A stretch of 64,000 nt of DNA, taken from positions 202,615 to 266,614 of the forward strand of contig JALHMF010000001.1 in the NCBI GenBank assembly GCA_022844205.1, written 5' to 3'. Positions 8,995-17,478 of this stretch are shown piece after piece. The stretch comes from Xanthobacteraceae bacterium (GTDB taxonomy: Bacteria > Pseudomonadota > Alphaproteobacteria > Rhizobiales > Xanthobacteraceae). The stretch's first letter is position 1. Every line of letters begins with the position of its first letter. The notes under the pieces are model-generated. The model had not been told where the DNA came from. It did no database searches and saw nothing but the letters and a program-made list of their open reading frames with translations. The position numbers were made by a program, and so were the translations under genes.

Positions 8995-10197
8995 GTGGTG
9001 ACGCCGTTGATGCCGACCTACGCCCGCGCCGACCTCGTGTTCGAACGGGGCGAGGGCTGCTGGCTCGTCGCAACCGACGGCAAGCGCTATCTCGATTTCG
9101 CCGGCGGCGTTGCCGTGAACGCGCTCGGTCACGCGCACCCGAAACTGGTCGAGGCCATCACCGCGCAGGCGCAGAAGCTGTGGCACGTCTCGAACCTCTT
9201 TCGCATCAAGGAAGCCGAAACCCTCGCCGAAAAACTCGTGAAGGCGAGCTTCGCCGACACGGTGTTCTTCTGCAATTCCGGCGCCGAGGCGATGGAATGC
9301 GCGATCAAGATGGCGCGCAAATATCATTCCGTCAGCGGCCATCCGGAAAAGATGCGGATCATTTCGTTCGACGGCTCATTCCATGGCCGCACGCTGGCGA
9401 CGCTGGCCGCCGCCGGTGCGCAGAAATACCTCGAAGGCTTCGGCCCGGTGCTTGGCGGTTTCGATCAGGTGCCCTACGGCGATCTCGAAGCGGTGAAGAA
9501 GGCCATCACGCCCGAGACCGGCGCGATCCTGATCGAACCCATCGAAGGGGAAGGCGGCGTGCGCGTGCCGCCGCCGGGATTTCTGAAAGCGCTGCGGCAG
9601 ATCTGCGACGAGCGCGGACTGCTGCTGGTCCTGGATGAAGTACAGACGGGCATCGGCCGCACCGGAAAGTTCTTCGCCTATGAGTGGTCCGGCGTCACCC
9701 CGGATATTCTCGGCACGGCGAAAGGCCTTGGCGGCGGCTTTCCCATCGGCGCGTGTCTTGCGACCGAAGAAGCCGCCAAAGGCATGAAAGCCGGCTCGCA
9801 CGGCTCCACCTTCGGGGGCAACCCGCTGGCAACGACGGTTGCCGGCGCGGTGGTCGATATCGTGCTGGAAAAGGGTTTTTTGGCGCGCGTGAACAAGATG
9901 GCGCTCCTCTTTAAGCAGCGGCTCGCCGAACTGAAGGATCGCCATCCGAAAATCATCGCGGAAATCCGCGGCGAGGGGCTTCTGATCGGCCTGCGGATGA
10001 TTCCGCCGAACGGCGATTTCGTCGCTGCCGCGCGCGAGCAAGGCTTGCTGACTGCGGCTGCCGGCGAAAATGTCGTCCGCATCCTCCCGCCCTTGATTAT
10101 CGGCGAAGAGGAAATATCTGAAGCAGTGAACAGGATTTCAGCCGCCTGCAAGGCGCTGGAGACCTCGGTCGCCGCCGAACGCGGAGCGGCCGAATGA
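8995..10197 (+). CDS. argD: Acetylornithine aminotransferase ArgD
   Basis: Class III PLP aminotransferase of arginine synthesis, converting N-acetylglutamate semialdehyde to N-acetylornithine; it may also serve lysine synthesis. The 400-residue protein has [20 protein letters not shown] before the PLP lysine in [14 protein letters not shown], and the [11 protein letters not shown] segment. Start: GTG at 8995 follows GGAG at 8985-8988; a TTG at 8974 is less likely because it lies inside the leader hairpin. It overlaps argF by 4 bp. Confidence 0.94.
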   Translation: MVTPLMPTYARADLVFERGEGCWLVATDGKRYLDFAGGVAVNALGHAHPKLVEAITAQAQKLWHVSNLFRIKEAETLAEKLVKASFADTVFFCNSGAEAMECAIKMARKYHSVSGHPEKMRIISFDGSFHGRTLATLAAAGAQKYLEGFGPVLGGFDQVPYGDLEAVKKAITPETGAILIEPIEGEGGVRVPPPGFLKALRQICDERGLLLVLDEVQTGIGRTGKFFAYEWSGVTPDILGTAKGLGGGFPIGACLATEEAAKGMKAGSHGSTFGGNPLATTVAGAVVDIVLEKGFLARVNKMALLFKQRLAELKDRHPKIIAEIRGEGLLIGLRMIPPNGDFVAAAREQGLLTAAAGENVVRILPPLIIGEEEISEAVNRISAACKALETSVAAERGAAE

Positions 10198-11108
10198 GTG
10201 TTCGCCACTTTCTCGATCTGGCCGATCTCCCGGCTTCCGAATTACGGCGGATTCTGGAAATCGCTGTCACGCTGAAGAAACGCGGCGGCAGCGGCCCGAA
10301 ACCGCTGGAAGGCCGCACGCTCGTGACCATCTTCGACAAGCCTTCGACCCGCACGCGCGTGTCGTTCAACGTGGCCATGTATCAGTTGGGTGGAAATGTC
10401 GTGACGCTGACGGAGAAAGAGATGCAGCTCGGCCGCGGCGAGACGATCGCCGATACGGCGCGCGTGCTTTCGCGCTACGTCGATTGCATCATGATCCGCA
10501 CGCTCAACCACTCGGACCTTCTCGAACTCGCCGAGCACGCGACCGTGCCCGTGATCAACGGACTCACGAAGCTGTCGCATCCCTGCCAGGTAATGGCGGA
10601 CGTGATGACGTTTGAAGAAAGAAAAGGTGCGATCAAGGGGCGGACCGTCGCCTGGACGGGCGATGCCAACAACGTGCTTGCCTCCTGGGTCCATGCAGCG
10701 GCGCGGTTCAGTTTCGCGCTGAACGTGGCAACGCCAAAACAGCTTTCGCCAAGCGCGGCGCTTCGCAACTGGGCGAAGGAATCGAAGGCGGAAATCCGCT
10801 TCACCCGAGATCCAGAAGAAGCGGTGAATGGCGCCGATTGCGTCGTCACCGACACATGGACATCCATGGGCGACAAGGACGGCAAGAAGCGGCACAACAT
10901 GCTGAAGCCCTATCAGGTGAACCGCTCGCTGATGCAGCAGGCAAAACCCGATGCGATCTTCATGCATTGCCTGCCCGCTCATCGCGGCGAGGAAGTGACC
11001 GACGACGTGATCGACGGGCCGCAGTCCGCCGTGTTCGACGAGGCGGAAAACCGCCTGCATGCGCAAAAAGGAATTCTGGCGTGGTGTCTGAAAGCGGGGG
11101 CGGCATGA
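10194..11108 (+). CDS. argF: Ornithine carbamoyltransferase
   Basis: Makes citrulline from ornithine and carbamoyl phosphate, cytoplasmic. The 304-residue protein shows the carbamoyl-phosphate motif STRTR ([10 protein letters not shown] near residue 45), [13 protein letters not shown]-like [17 protein letters not shown] near 260-275, and HPCQVMAD. The start overlaps argD (ATGA) and the end overlaps hslO, so the three genes form one transcript. Confidence 0.96.
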   Translation: MSVRHFLDLADLPASELRRILEIAVTLKKRGGSGPKPLEGRTLVTIFDKPSTRTRVSFNVAMYQLGGNVVTLTEKEMQLGRGETIADTARVLSRYVDCIMIRTLNHSDLLELAEHATVPVINGLTKLSHPCQVMADVMTFEERKGAIKGRTVAWTGDANNVLASWVHAAARFSFALNVATPKQLSPSAALRNWAKESKAEIRFTRDPEEAVNGADCVVTDTWTSMGDKDGKKRHNMLKPYQVNRSLMQQAKPDAIFMHCLPAHRGEEVTDDVIDGPQSAVFDEAENRLHAQKGILAWCLKAGAA

Positions 11109-12088
11109 ATGTCGAAATCCCGCAGCGCCGCCCACGAGAAAATCCCGACGACGACCAGGTCCAGCCGTTCCAGGTAGACGCGCTCGACGTGCGCGGCCGT
11201 ATCGTGCGGCTGGGTCCGGCGCTCTCCGGCGTGCTCGCGCATCATTCCTATCCCGATCCTGTCGCCCGATTGGTCGCGGAGGCAACGACGCTTGGGGTTT
11301 TGCTTGGCTCAACGCTGAAAGACGCCGGCCGTTTTATCCTGCAAACGCAGACCGATGGGCCGGTCGACATGATCGTTGTCGATGTCACGGCACCCGATCG
11401 CGTGCGGGCCTATGCGCGCTTCGATGAAGAGAAGCTGAAAGCCGCGTCTGCGAAGGGAGCACCGAACAGCGCCGGACTGATCGGCCGCGGCACGCTCGCC
11501 ATGACGATTGAGCCGGCGGGCGACCAGAACCGCTACCAGGGCGTTGTCGCCCTGGAAGGCGAAGGTCTGGAGTCTGCAGCACACCGCTACTTCACCCAGT
11601 CCGAGCAAATTCCCACCCGCCTTCGCATTGCCGTCGGCGAGGAAATGCACGCGGGCTCCGCCAGTACGAGCTGGCGGGCGGGCGGCGTGCTCGCGCAGTT
11701 TCTGCCGCGTGAGGGCGGGCGCGCGATCCAGATGGATCTCGACCCCGGCGATGCGCCGGAAGGGTTCCAGCGGCACGAAATTTCAGAGGACGATGCGTGG
11801 ATTGAGGCGCAGTCGCTGGTTGAAACCATCGAGGATCACGAACTGCTGGATCCGTCGCTTTCGAGCGAACAACTGCTCTGGCGCTTGTTCAATGAGCGCG
11901 GCGTGCGCGTATTCGACCAGCAGAAGGTCACCGCGCATTGCACCTGTTCGCGCGAGCGGGTGGCTTCGCTGCTGAAAGGCTTTCCGGCGGACGACCGCAC
12001 GGAAATGATCGAGGAGGGCAAGGTCGCGGTCACCTGCGAATTTTGCGGCCGCCAATATCGCTTCCAGCCGTCTGAGATCGACGTTTAA
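11105..12088 (+). CDS. hslO: Redox-regulated chaperone Hsp33
   Basis: Hsp33 is a cytoplasmic holdase activated by oxidation of a zinc-binding cysteine cluster. ATG at 11105 overlaps the argF stop and gives 327 residues. The C-terminal cluster has the expected CxC...CxxC pattern: HCTCSRERV then [12 protein letters not shown]. Linkage of hslO to argF is common in Rhizobiales. The much longer frame that starts inside argF is not used. Confidence 0.95.
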   Translation: MNVEIPQRRPRENPDDDQVQPFQVDALDVRGRIVRLGPALSGVLAHHSYPDPVARLVAEATTLGVLLGSTLKDAGRFILQTQTDGPVDMIVVDVTAPDRVRAYARFDEEKLKAASAKGAPNSAGLIGRGTLAMTIEPAGDQNRYQGVVALEGEGLESAAHRYFTQSEQIPTRLRIAVGEEMHAGSASTSWRAGGVLAQFLPREGGRAIQMDLDPGDAPEGFQRHEISEDDAWIEAQSLVETIEDHELLDPSLSSEQLLWRLFNERGVRVFDQQKVTAHCTCSRERVASLLKGFPADDRTEMIEEGKVAVTCEFCGRQYRFQPSEIDV

Positions 12089-12108
12089 TTTCGATTCAGT
12101 CCGCGTAC

Positions 12109-12501
12109 TCAATGCAGGATGCGCGAGGTGCTCGGGCTGTCGAGCGAGAACGGCGGTACTTCCACGTCGAATTTTTCACCGTCTTCGGTGGCCATCTGGT
12201 AACTGCCGGCCATCATGCCGGTGGGCGTCGTGAGCGGGACGCCGCTTGTGTATTCGAACCGCTCGCCCGGCTTCAGCACCGGCTGTTCGCCGACGACGCC
12301 CGGCCCGCGCACCTCTTCGAGCTTTCCCCGCCCGTCGGTGATCATCCAGTGACGTGATTTCAATTGCACGGTGACGGTGCCCTTGTTCACGATCTCGATC
12401 GTATAGGCCCAGAAATAGCGGTCGTCCTCCGCCGACGAGCGGTCGGCGAGATATTTTGGCGTCACGGTTATCTGGATGCCGCGTGTGGTGGCCCGGTACA
12501 T
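12109..12501 (-). CDS. apaG: Co2+/Mg2+ efflux protein ApaG
   Basis: Small ApaG-domain beta-sandwich protein, 130 residues, full length. Family features are YFWAYTIEIVNKG, the WMITDG strand and the glycine-rich GPGVVGEQPVLKPGE. The molecular function is poorly known; ApaG was named for links to cobalt resistance and Ap4A levels. It lies 3 bp downstream of metZ on the same strand, so they are probably cotranscribed. Confidence 0.93.
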   Translation of the reverse strand: MYRATTRGIQITVTPKYLADRSSAEDDRYFWAYTIEIVNKGTVTVQLKSRHWMITDGRGKLEEVRGPGVVGEQPVLKPGERFEYTSGVPLTTPTGMMAGSYQMATEDGEKFDVEVPPFSLDSPSTSRILH

Positions 12502-12504
12502 GCG

Positions 12505-13710
12505 TCAGACCGCCTTCAGCCCGCGCTTAAGATCGTCGATCAGGTCATCGGCGTGCTCGAGACCGGCAGATACGCGCAGCAATCCGTCGCCGATCCCCAT
12601 CTGCGCTCGCGCCTCGGGTGTGAAGCGCTGGTGGGTGGTCGTGGCGGGATGGGTGATCAGGCTCTTCACATCGCCGAGATTGTTGGAGATGCGGATCAGC
12701 CGCAGCGCGTTCGCAAAACGGAACGCCGCCGCCTTGCCGCCCTCAACCTCGAACGAAAGCAAGGTACTGCCGCCGCGCATCTGCTTCATCGCAAGCGCGT
12801 GCTGGGGGTGATCCTTGCGTGCGGGATAAAGTACGCGCGTGATCTTCTTTTCAGCCGCCAGAAAATCCGCGAGCTTGCCCGCGTTTTCCTGCGCGCGCTC
12901 GATCCGGATTTGCAGCGTCTCCATGCCCTTCAAAAGCACCCATGCGTTGAAAGGCGAAATCGAAGGACCGGTCTGGCGCATGAAGGTGTGCAGATGGTCC
13001 ATGACGAATTGCTGCGAGGACAGGATCGCGCCGCCAAGGCAGCGGCCCTGGCCGTCGATATGCTTGGTCGCGGAATAGACGACGATATCGGCCCCAAGCT
13101 GCAGCGGGCTTTGCAGCATCGGCGTCGCGAATACATTATCGACGATCAGTTTCGCGCCGGCTTTTTTGGAGAGCTTCGCGATCGCCGCGATGTCCAGAAT
13201 ATCCAGCGTTGGGTTGGTCGGGCTTTCGAGAAAGAACGCCTTGGTGTTCGGGCGCACGTTCTTTTCCCATTCGGAAAGATCGGTGCCTTTTACCAGCGTC
13301 GTCTGGATTCCAAAACGCGGCAGCAATTCCTCGATCACGTAGCGGCAGGAGCCGAACAGCTCCGCCGCCGACAGCACATGATCGCCCGCTTTCAGAAAGC
13401 AGAGCAGCGACGAGGTGACCGCCGCCATGCCGGTGGCCGTGGCACGGCAGGCTTCGGCACCCTCGACCGCCGCGATCCGCGCCTCGAACATGGCCGTCGT
13501 CGGGTTGGAAAAGCGCGAATAGATGTAGCCGTCGTCCTTGCCGGCGAAGCGGGCCTCGCTCTGCTCCGCAGTGTCGTAGACGAAGCTTTGCGTGAGAAAG
13601 AGCGCCTCGGTGTTTTCGCCGAATTGTGTGCGCTGGATGCCGGAATGGATCAGCCGGCTTTCCGGCCGAAGTTCTTCGGGCGGCAGGACCGGGCGGGGAA
13701 GGGAAGTCAT
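12505..13710 (-). CDS. metZ: O-succinylhomoserine sulfhydrylase MetZ
   Basis: PLP enzyme of the Cys/Met metabolism family that makes homocysteine from O-succinylhomoserine and sulfide. Key segments are SRFSNPTTAMFEARIAAVEG, the tyrosine region YIYSRF, and the PLP lysine in VVYSATKHIDGQGR. The start at 13710 follows GGAGG (read on the minus strand) and gives 401 residues; a 17-residue longer frame runs into the leader. A SAM-II riboswitch and a hairpin precede it, which supports a methionine-pathway role. Confidence 0.93.
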   Translation of the reverse strand: MTSLPRPVLPPEELRPESRLIHSGIQRTQFGENTEALFLTQSFVYDTAEQSEARFAGKDDGYIYSRFSNPTTAMFEARIAAVEGAEACRATATGMAAVTSSLLCFLKAGDHVLSAAELFGSCRYVIEELLPRFGIQTTLVKGTDLSEWEKNVRPNTKAFFLESPTNPTLDILDIAAIAKLSKKAGAKLIVDNVFATPMLQSPLQLGADIVVYSATKHIDGQGRCLGGAILSSQQFVMDHLHTFMRQTGPSISPFNAWVLLKGMETLQIRIERAQENAGKLADFLAAEKKITRVLYPARKDHPQHALAMKQMRGGSTLLSFEVEGGKAAAFRFANALRLIRISNNLGDVKSLITHPATTTHQRFTPEARAQMGIGDGLLRVSAGLEHADDLIDDLKRGLKAV

Positions 13711-13728
13711 TGCGTGCCTCCTACAAGA

Positions 13729-13755
13729 AACCCGGCCGGGAATCCGGGCCGGGTT
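13729..13755 (-). terminator. GC-rich hairpin between SAM-II aptamer and metZ
   Basis: On the minus strand AACCCGGCC and GGCCGGGTT form a 9-bp stem, followed by TCTTGT and then the metZ ribosome site. Its place after the aptamer and before the start makes it the likely expression platform (attenuator). Confidence 0.65.
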
Positions 13756-13763
13756 CGGCACGT

Positions 13764-13825
13764 CCCCGGCCTTTTAGCGAGTTGTTTTACGTGGCTGCAA
13801 GCCGGCCGGCTCAAATTGACCACGG
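13764..13825 (-). promoter_or_regulatory. SAM-II riboswitch in the metZ leader
   Basis: Read on the minus strand, the leader contains CGTGGTCAATTTGAGCCGG, the stem GCCGGCCGGC, TTGCAGCCACGTAAAACAA and GCTAAAAGGCCGGGG in this order. These are the conserved blocks of the SAM-II (metA) pseudoknot aptamer of alphaproteobacteria. High SAM should lower metZ-apaG expression. The exact ends are approximate. Confidence 0.88.
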
Positions 13826-13902
13826 AACTGCGGGGATTATCGCTCGCATGCGCTTGGCGTCAAGCGCCGCCTCGTTTAGTCGATCATAGAGCGTCCAAGA
13901 CA

Positions 13903-13973
13903 CCCGCCACCTTATCCTGAGGAGGCGCGAAGCGCCGTCTCGAAGGAAAGGTGGCGGGCTCCTCATGATGAGG
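13903..13973. repeat. REP-like intergenic palindromes before dcd
   Basis: CCCGCCACCTT at 13903-13913 pairs with AAGGTGGCGGG at 13948-13958, with GGCGCGAAGCGCC inside. A second palindrome, CCTCATGATGAGG, follows at 13961-13973. The combination resembles the dispersed intergenic repeats of Bradyrhizobium-like genomes. The last 17 bp before dcd contain no other visible signal. Confidence 0.6.
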
Positions 13974-13989
13974 CGCTTAGGGAAATGAG

Positions 13990-15120
13990 ATGGCGACTGT
14001 AATCAAATTAGCTGCATCCGAGGCCCAGGGCATCCTGCCCGGCCAGCGCATTCGCGCGCTGATCGCCGAGGGGGCGATCCATGGCGACATCCCGGTTGCC
14101 GCCGAGCAGGTACAACCCGCGAGCCTCGATCTGCGCCTGGGCAAAACCGCCTGGCGCGTGCGCGCCAGTTTTCTGCCGTCGGCGCATACCAACATTTCCG
14201 ACCGGCTGAATGAGCTGGCCCTGCATCGCATCGAACTCGATGCCGAAGGCGACGTGCTGGAAACCGGCTGCGTCTACATCGTCGAGCTGGAAGAGCGGCT
14301 GAAACTGCCGCGCGAGCTTGCCGCCGCCGCCAATCCGAAAAGCTCCACCGGCCGCCTCGACGTGTTCACGCGCGTGATCGGCGACCGCATCGCCGCCTTC
14401 GATACGATCCCGGCGGGATACGAAGGGCGGCTTTATATGGAAGTCAGCCCGCGCACGTTTCCGATTCTGGTGCGGCGCGGTTCGCGGCTCGGGCAGATCC
14501 GTTTCCGCCATGGCGCGGCGAAGCTCGACGAGAAGGCGCTCAAGGCGCTGCACGCCCGCGAACAACTTGTCGATGCGGAGTCCGCCAATCTCGATCTCGG
14601 TGCCGTTGCGGTTTCGGTCGATCTCTCCGGCGCGTACGGAAACGGCCTTGCCGGCTTCCGCGCGAAGAAGCACACCGGCCTGATCGATGTCGATAAACGC
14701 GGCGGTTACGACGTGGCCGATTTCTGGGAGCCGCTGGAAGCGCGTGGCGCCAAGGGCCTCGTGCTCGATCCGGACGCTTTTTACATCCTGTCGTCGAAGG
14801 AAGCAGTCCACGTGCCGCCGGATCACGCCGCCGAGATGGTGCCGTTCGATCCGCTGGTCGGCGAATTCCGGGTTCACTATGCGGGCTTCTTCGATCCGGG
14901 CTTTGGCCACGCCGCGGCGGGCGGGCAGGGTGCGCGCGCGGTGCTGGAGGTTCGCTCACGCGAAGTGCCGTTTATTCTGGAGCACGGACAGATTGTCGGC
15001 CGGCTTGTCTATGAGCGCATGACGGAGCGGCCTGACACGCTCTACGGCGAAGGCCTCGGCTCGAACTATCAGGCGCAGGGCCTGAAGCTCTCGAAGCATT
15101 TCAAGCCGTATGTGCGCTGA
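13990..15120 (+). CDS. dcd: dCTP deaminase, two-domain form
   Basis: 2'-deoxycytidine 5'-triphosphate deaminase of the long alphaproteobacterial type, 376 residues, made of two Dcd-like halves. Conserved pieces include ASLDLRLGKTAWRVRASFLP near residue 40, ANPKSSTGRLDVFTRV near 117-132, and EVSPRTFPI. The deamination yields dUTP for dTMP synthesis. The second half repeats the fold (YILSSKEAVHVP, EVRSREVPFILEHGQ). The start ATG at 13990 is the only sensible one. Confidence 0.9.
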   Translation: MATVIKLAASEAQGILPGQRIRALIAEGAIHGDIPVAAEQVQPASLDLRLGKTAWRVRASFLPSAHTNISDRLNELALHRIELDAEGDVLETGCVYIVELEERLKLPRELAAAANPKSSTGRLDVFTRVIGDRIAAFDTIPAGYEGRLYMEVSPRTFPILVRRGSRLGQIRFRHGAAKLDEKALKALHAREQLVDAESANLDLGAVAVSVDLSGAYGNGLAGFRAKKHTGLIDVDKRGGYDVADFWEPLEARGAKGLVLDPDAFYILSSKEAVHVPPDHAAEMVPFDPLVGEFRVHYAGFFDPGFGHAAAGGQGARAVLEVRSREVPFILEHGQIVGRLVYERMTERPDTLYGEGLGSNYQAQGLKLSKHFKPYVR

Positions 15121-15128
15121 CTTAAAAT

Positions 15129-15201
15129 GTCATTGCCCGCGAATGCGGGCAATCCAGTAGCCCCGGTGTTTACTGGATGCCCCGCCTTCGCGGGGCATGA
15201 C
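15129..15201. repeat. Intergenic palindrome after dcd
   Basis: Two hairpins, CATTGCCCGCGAATGCGGGCAA and GCCCCGCCTTCGCGGGGC, are themselves arranged as a larger inverted repeat (GTCATTGCCC...CAGTA against TACTGGATGCCCCG...GGGCATGAC). It sits between convergent genes and is likely a dispersed repeat serving as a terminator for both. Confidence 0.6.
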
Positions 15202-15208
15202 CATCAAA

Positions 15209-16048
15209 CTAGCGCCGCGCTTTCCCTTTGCTTTTTGCGCCGCCACCCTTCAGCGCCTTCACCTCCGCGCGCAGCGCGCGGATTTCCGACAGGATTAGCT
15301 CGTCGGTGGCGCTGATCTGGCCGAGTTTCCTTGCCTCCGCGAGATCGCGCGCTTCCTCTTCCTTCTGCGCCTTGTCATGCTCGCTCTGCATTGCGTTGAC
15401 GATGACCGCGATGAAGAGGTTCAGCACCGCGAAGGTGGTGATCAGGATGTAGGGAATGAAGAACAGCCACGCATAGGGATGCTTCTCCATGATCGGCTTC
15501 ACGACGCCGTCGACCCAGCCTTCCAGCGTCATCACCGCGAACAGCGTGAACGCCGATTTGCCCATATCGCCGAAGAGATCGGGAAATTCCCGGCCGTAAA
15601 GCTGCGTCGCCATCACCGAGAAGACGTAGAACAGCAGCAGCAGCAACAGCGCGATCGAGCCCATGCCGGGCAGCGACGACACGAGGCCGCCGACCACGCG
15701 CCGCAACGACGGCACCGCCGAGATCACGCGCAGCACGCGCAATACACGCAGCGCGCGCAGCACCTGCAACGGTCCGGTCGCCGGGATCAGTGAAATCGTA
15801 ATCACGATGAAGTCGAACACGTTCCACGCATCGCGCCAGAACGCGCGGCCAAAAATCGCCATGCGGGCGACGAGTTCGACCACGAAGAAAGCCAGCAGGG
15901 CCTGATCGAGAAAATCGAGCAGCGGCCCGAATTTCTCCATCACTATATCGCTGGTCTCAAGGCCGAGAACGAGCGCGTTCAGGATGATCAACCCGACGAT
16001 CAATTTCTCGGTGCGCGGGTTCGTCAGGAGTTTCTGCAGCGTCTTCAT
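15209..16048 (-). CDS. Bacterial voltage-gated sodium channel family protein
   Basis: Single-domain six-helix ion channel, 279 residues, inner membrane. S4 carries arginines every third residue (R98, R101, R104, R107 in VLRALRVLRVLRV). The pore has the filter TLEGW at 174-178, close to the TLESW of NaChBac/NavAb, and S6 is FIPYILITTFAVLNLFIAVIV. A charged C-terminal helix (residues about 225-265) fits the coiled coil of this family. The start at 16048 removes 60 unsupported residues that overlap the next gene. Ion selectivity is inferred from the filter only. Confidence 0.85.
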   Translation of the reverse strand: MKTLQKLLTNPRTEKLIVGLIILNALVLGLETSDIVMEKFGPLLDFLDQALLAFFVVELVARMAIFGRAFWRDAWNVFDFIVITISLIPATGPLQVLRALRVLRVLRVISAVPSLRRVVGGLVSSLPGMGSIALLLLLLFYVFSVMATQLYGREFPDLFGDMGKSAFTLFAVMTLEGWVDGVVKPIMEKHPYAWLFFIPYILITTFAVLNLFIAVIVNAMQSEHDKAQKEEEARDLAEARKLGQISATDELILSEIRALRAEVKALKGGGAKSKGKARR

Positions 16049-16059
16049 TCTTGCCCGCC

Positions 16060-17124
16060 CTATTTCGAAACCGCATCCGCGATGAACTGGCCGCATTCGG
16101 CCGTGGTTGCCGTGCCGCCGATGTCGCGCGTGCGCGCGCGCGGCTCGGCCAGCGCCCCTTCGATGGCATCGATCACCGCGGCCGCCGCGTCCTTGTGGCC
16201 GAGATGCTCCAGCATCATCGCTCCGCACCAGATGGTGCCGACAGGATTGGCGATCCCCTTGCCGGCAATATCGGGTGCCGAGCCATGCACCGGCTCGAAC
16301 ATCGACGGAAATTGCTTTTCCGGGTTGATGTTGGCCGCCGGCGCGATGCCGATGGAGCCGGCCACCGCCGGCCCAAGGTCGGACAGAATATCCCCGAACA
16401 GGTTGGAGCCGACGACCACATCGAACCAGTCCGGATGCTGCACGAAATGCGCGCAGAGAATGTCGATGTGATACTGGTCCGCCCTGATGCCCGGATATTT
16501 TTTCTTCATCTCCGCGAAGCGCTCGTCCCAGAACGGCATCGTGTGAAAGATGCCATTTGATTTTGTCGCCGAGGTGACATGTTTTTTGGGGCGTGTCAGC
16601 GCAAGCTCGAACGCATATTTCAGCACGCGGTCGGTGCCCTTGCGGGTGAAGATCGAATTCTGCATCGCCATTTCGTCGTCGGTGCCCGCGTTCATGCGGC
16701 CGCCGACCTGCGAATATTCGCCTTCGACATTCTCGCGCACGACGTAGAAGTCGATGTCTTTCGCCGTGCGGCCTGCAAGCGGACTGGTCATCCCGCGCAA
16801 CACCCGCACCGGACGCAGATTCACATACTGGTTGAATTCGCGCCTAATCGGGATCAGCAATTGCCAGAGCGAAACGTGATCGGGAACGCCGGGAAAGCCG
16901 ACCGCGCCGAGGAAGATCGCATCGTGTTTCTTGATGGTCTCCAGCGCGCCTTCCGGCATCATGCGGCCGTGTTTGTGAAAATGCTCGCAGCTCCAGTCGC
17001 GGTGGTCCCATTCGAAGGTGATGCCGAAGCGTTTCCCCGCGGATTCGAGTACGCGCATTCCTTCCGGGATGACTTCTTTTCCGATTCCGTCACCTGGGAT
17101 CACGGCAATGCGATAAGGCGGCAT
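16060..17124 (-). CDS. Tartrate dehydrogenase/decarboxylase family protein
   Basis: Metal- and NAD-dependent beta-decarboxylating dehydrogenase related to isopropylmalate and isocitrate dehydrogenases, 354 residues. It opens with IAVIPGDGIGKEVIPEG and has NLRPVRVLRG, VVRENVEGEYSQVGG, the catalytic K in TSATKSNGI, the metal-binding DxxxxDxLSD-like GSNLFGDILSDLG, and EPVHGSAPDIAGKGIANP. The RENVEGEYS motif with serine-poor substrate loop points to the TtuC/tartrate or malate (decarboxylating) group more than LeuB. The substrate is not certain. Confidence 0.82.
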   Translation of the reverse strand: MPPYRIAVIPGDGIGKEVIPEGMRVLESAGKRFGITFEWDHRDWSCEHFHKHGRMMPEGALETIKKHDAIFLGAVGFPGVPDHVSLWQLLIPIRREFNQYVNLRPVRVLRGMTSPLAGRTAKDIDFYVVRENVEGEYSQVGGRMNAGTDDEMAMQNSIFTRKGTDRVLKYAFELALTRPKKHVTSATKSNGIFHTMPFWDERFAEMKKKYPGIRADQYHIDILCAHFVQHPDWFDVVVGSNLFGDILSDLGPAVAGSIGIAPAANINPEKQFPSMFEPVHGSAPDIAGKGIANPVGTIWCGAMMLEHLGHKDAAAAVIDAIEGALAEPRARTRDIGGTATTAECGQFIADAVSK

Positions 17125-17238
17125 GAGAACTTTCTAGACGGAGGAGACGCGGGGCCGCACAGTATCGGGGCCGTGGCCGCGATCAAGTCAAAGGCCACAG
17201 CTTTCACGGGACGCGGCAATTCGACCAGGATAAGCCGC

Positions 17239-17277
17239 GCGGGCGTAGTTCAGTGGTAGAACGACAGCTTCCCAAGC
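17239..17277 (+). repeat. Attachment-site copy 1: 5' half of tRNA-Gly(CCC)
   Basis: The 39 bases match the 5' acceptor strand, D arm and first half of the anticodon arm of tRNA-Gly, ending just past the anticodon loop TTCCCAA. From 17278 the sequence departs from tRNA and turns A+T-rich, so this is a broken gene. Copies of the first 37 bases recur at 22,100 and 50,917. It marks the junction between core genome and the integrated elements. Confidence 0.9.
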
Positions 17278-17478
17278 GTGAAACTTTTTCGTCCCGTATT
17301 AAAAAAGCTAGTACTCCTAAAAAAGCAGGGACAAGATCCTTCCTAAGAAAAAGCCAGAGCAAACCGTTTTCGCTATATTTTTCAATTATTATGCAGGGAT
17401 ACCAGCGGCTATTTTCGTGCTACCGAAGTTCTGGCAAGCTATTTGAAACCGCCCATGAAGGGCGCCAGGTCAAACGCC

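Noticed and set aside
12364-13920. Long open frame of 518 codons opposite metZ and apaG
   Set aside because: It is rich in Arg and His and lies antisense to clear metZ and apaG genes. High GC content makes such shadow frames common.
17239-17320. Intact tRNA-Gly gene at 17.2 kb
   Set aside because: After 39 matching bases the sequence does not form the 3' anticodon, T and acceptor strands, so it is only a fragment.
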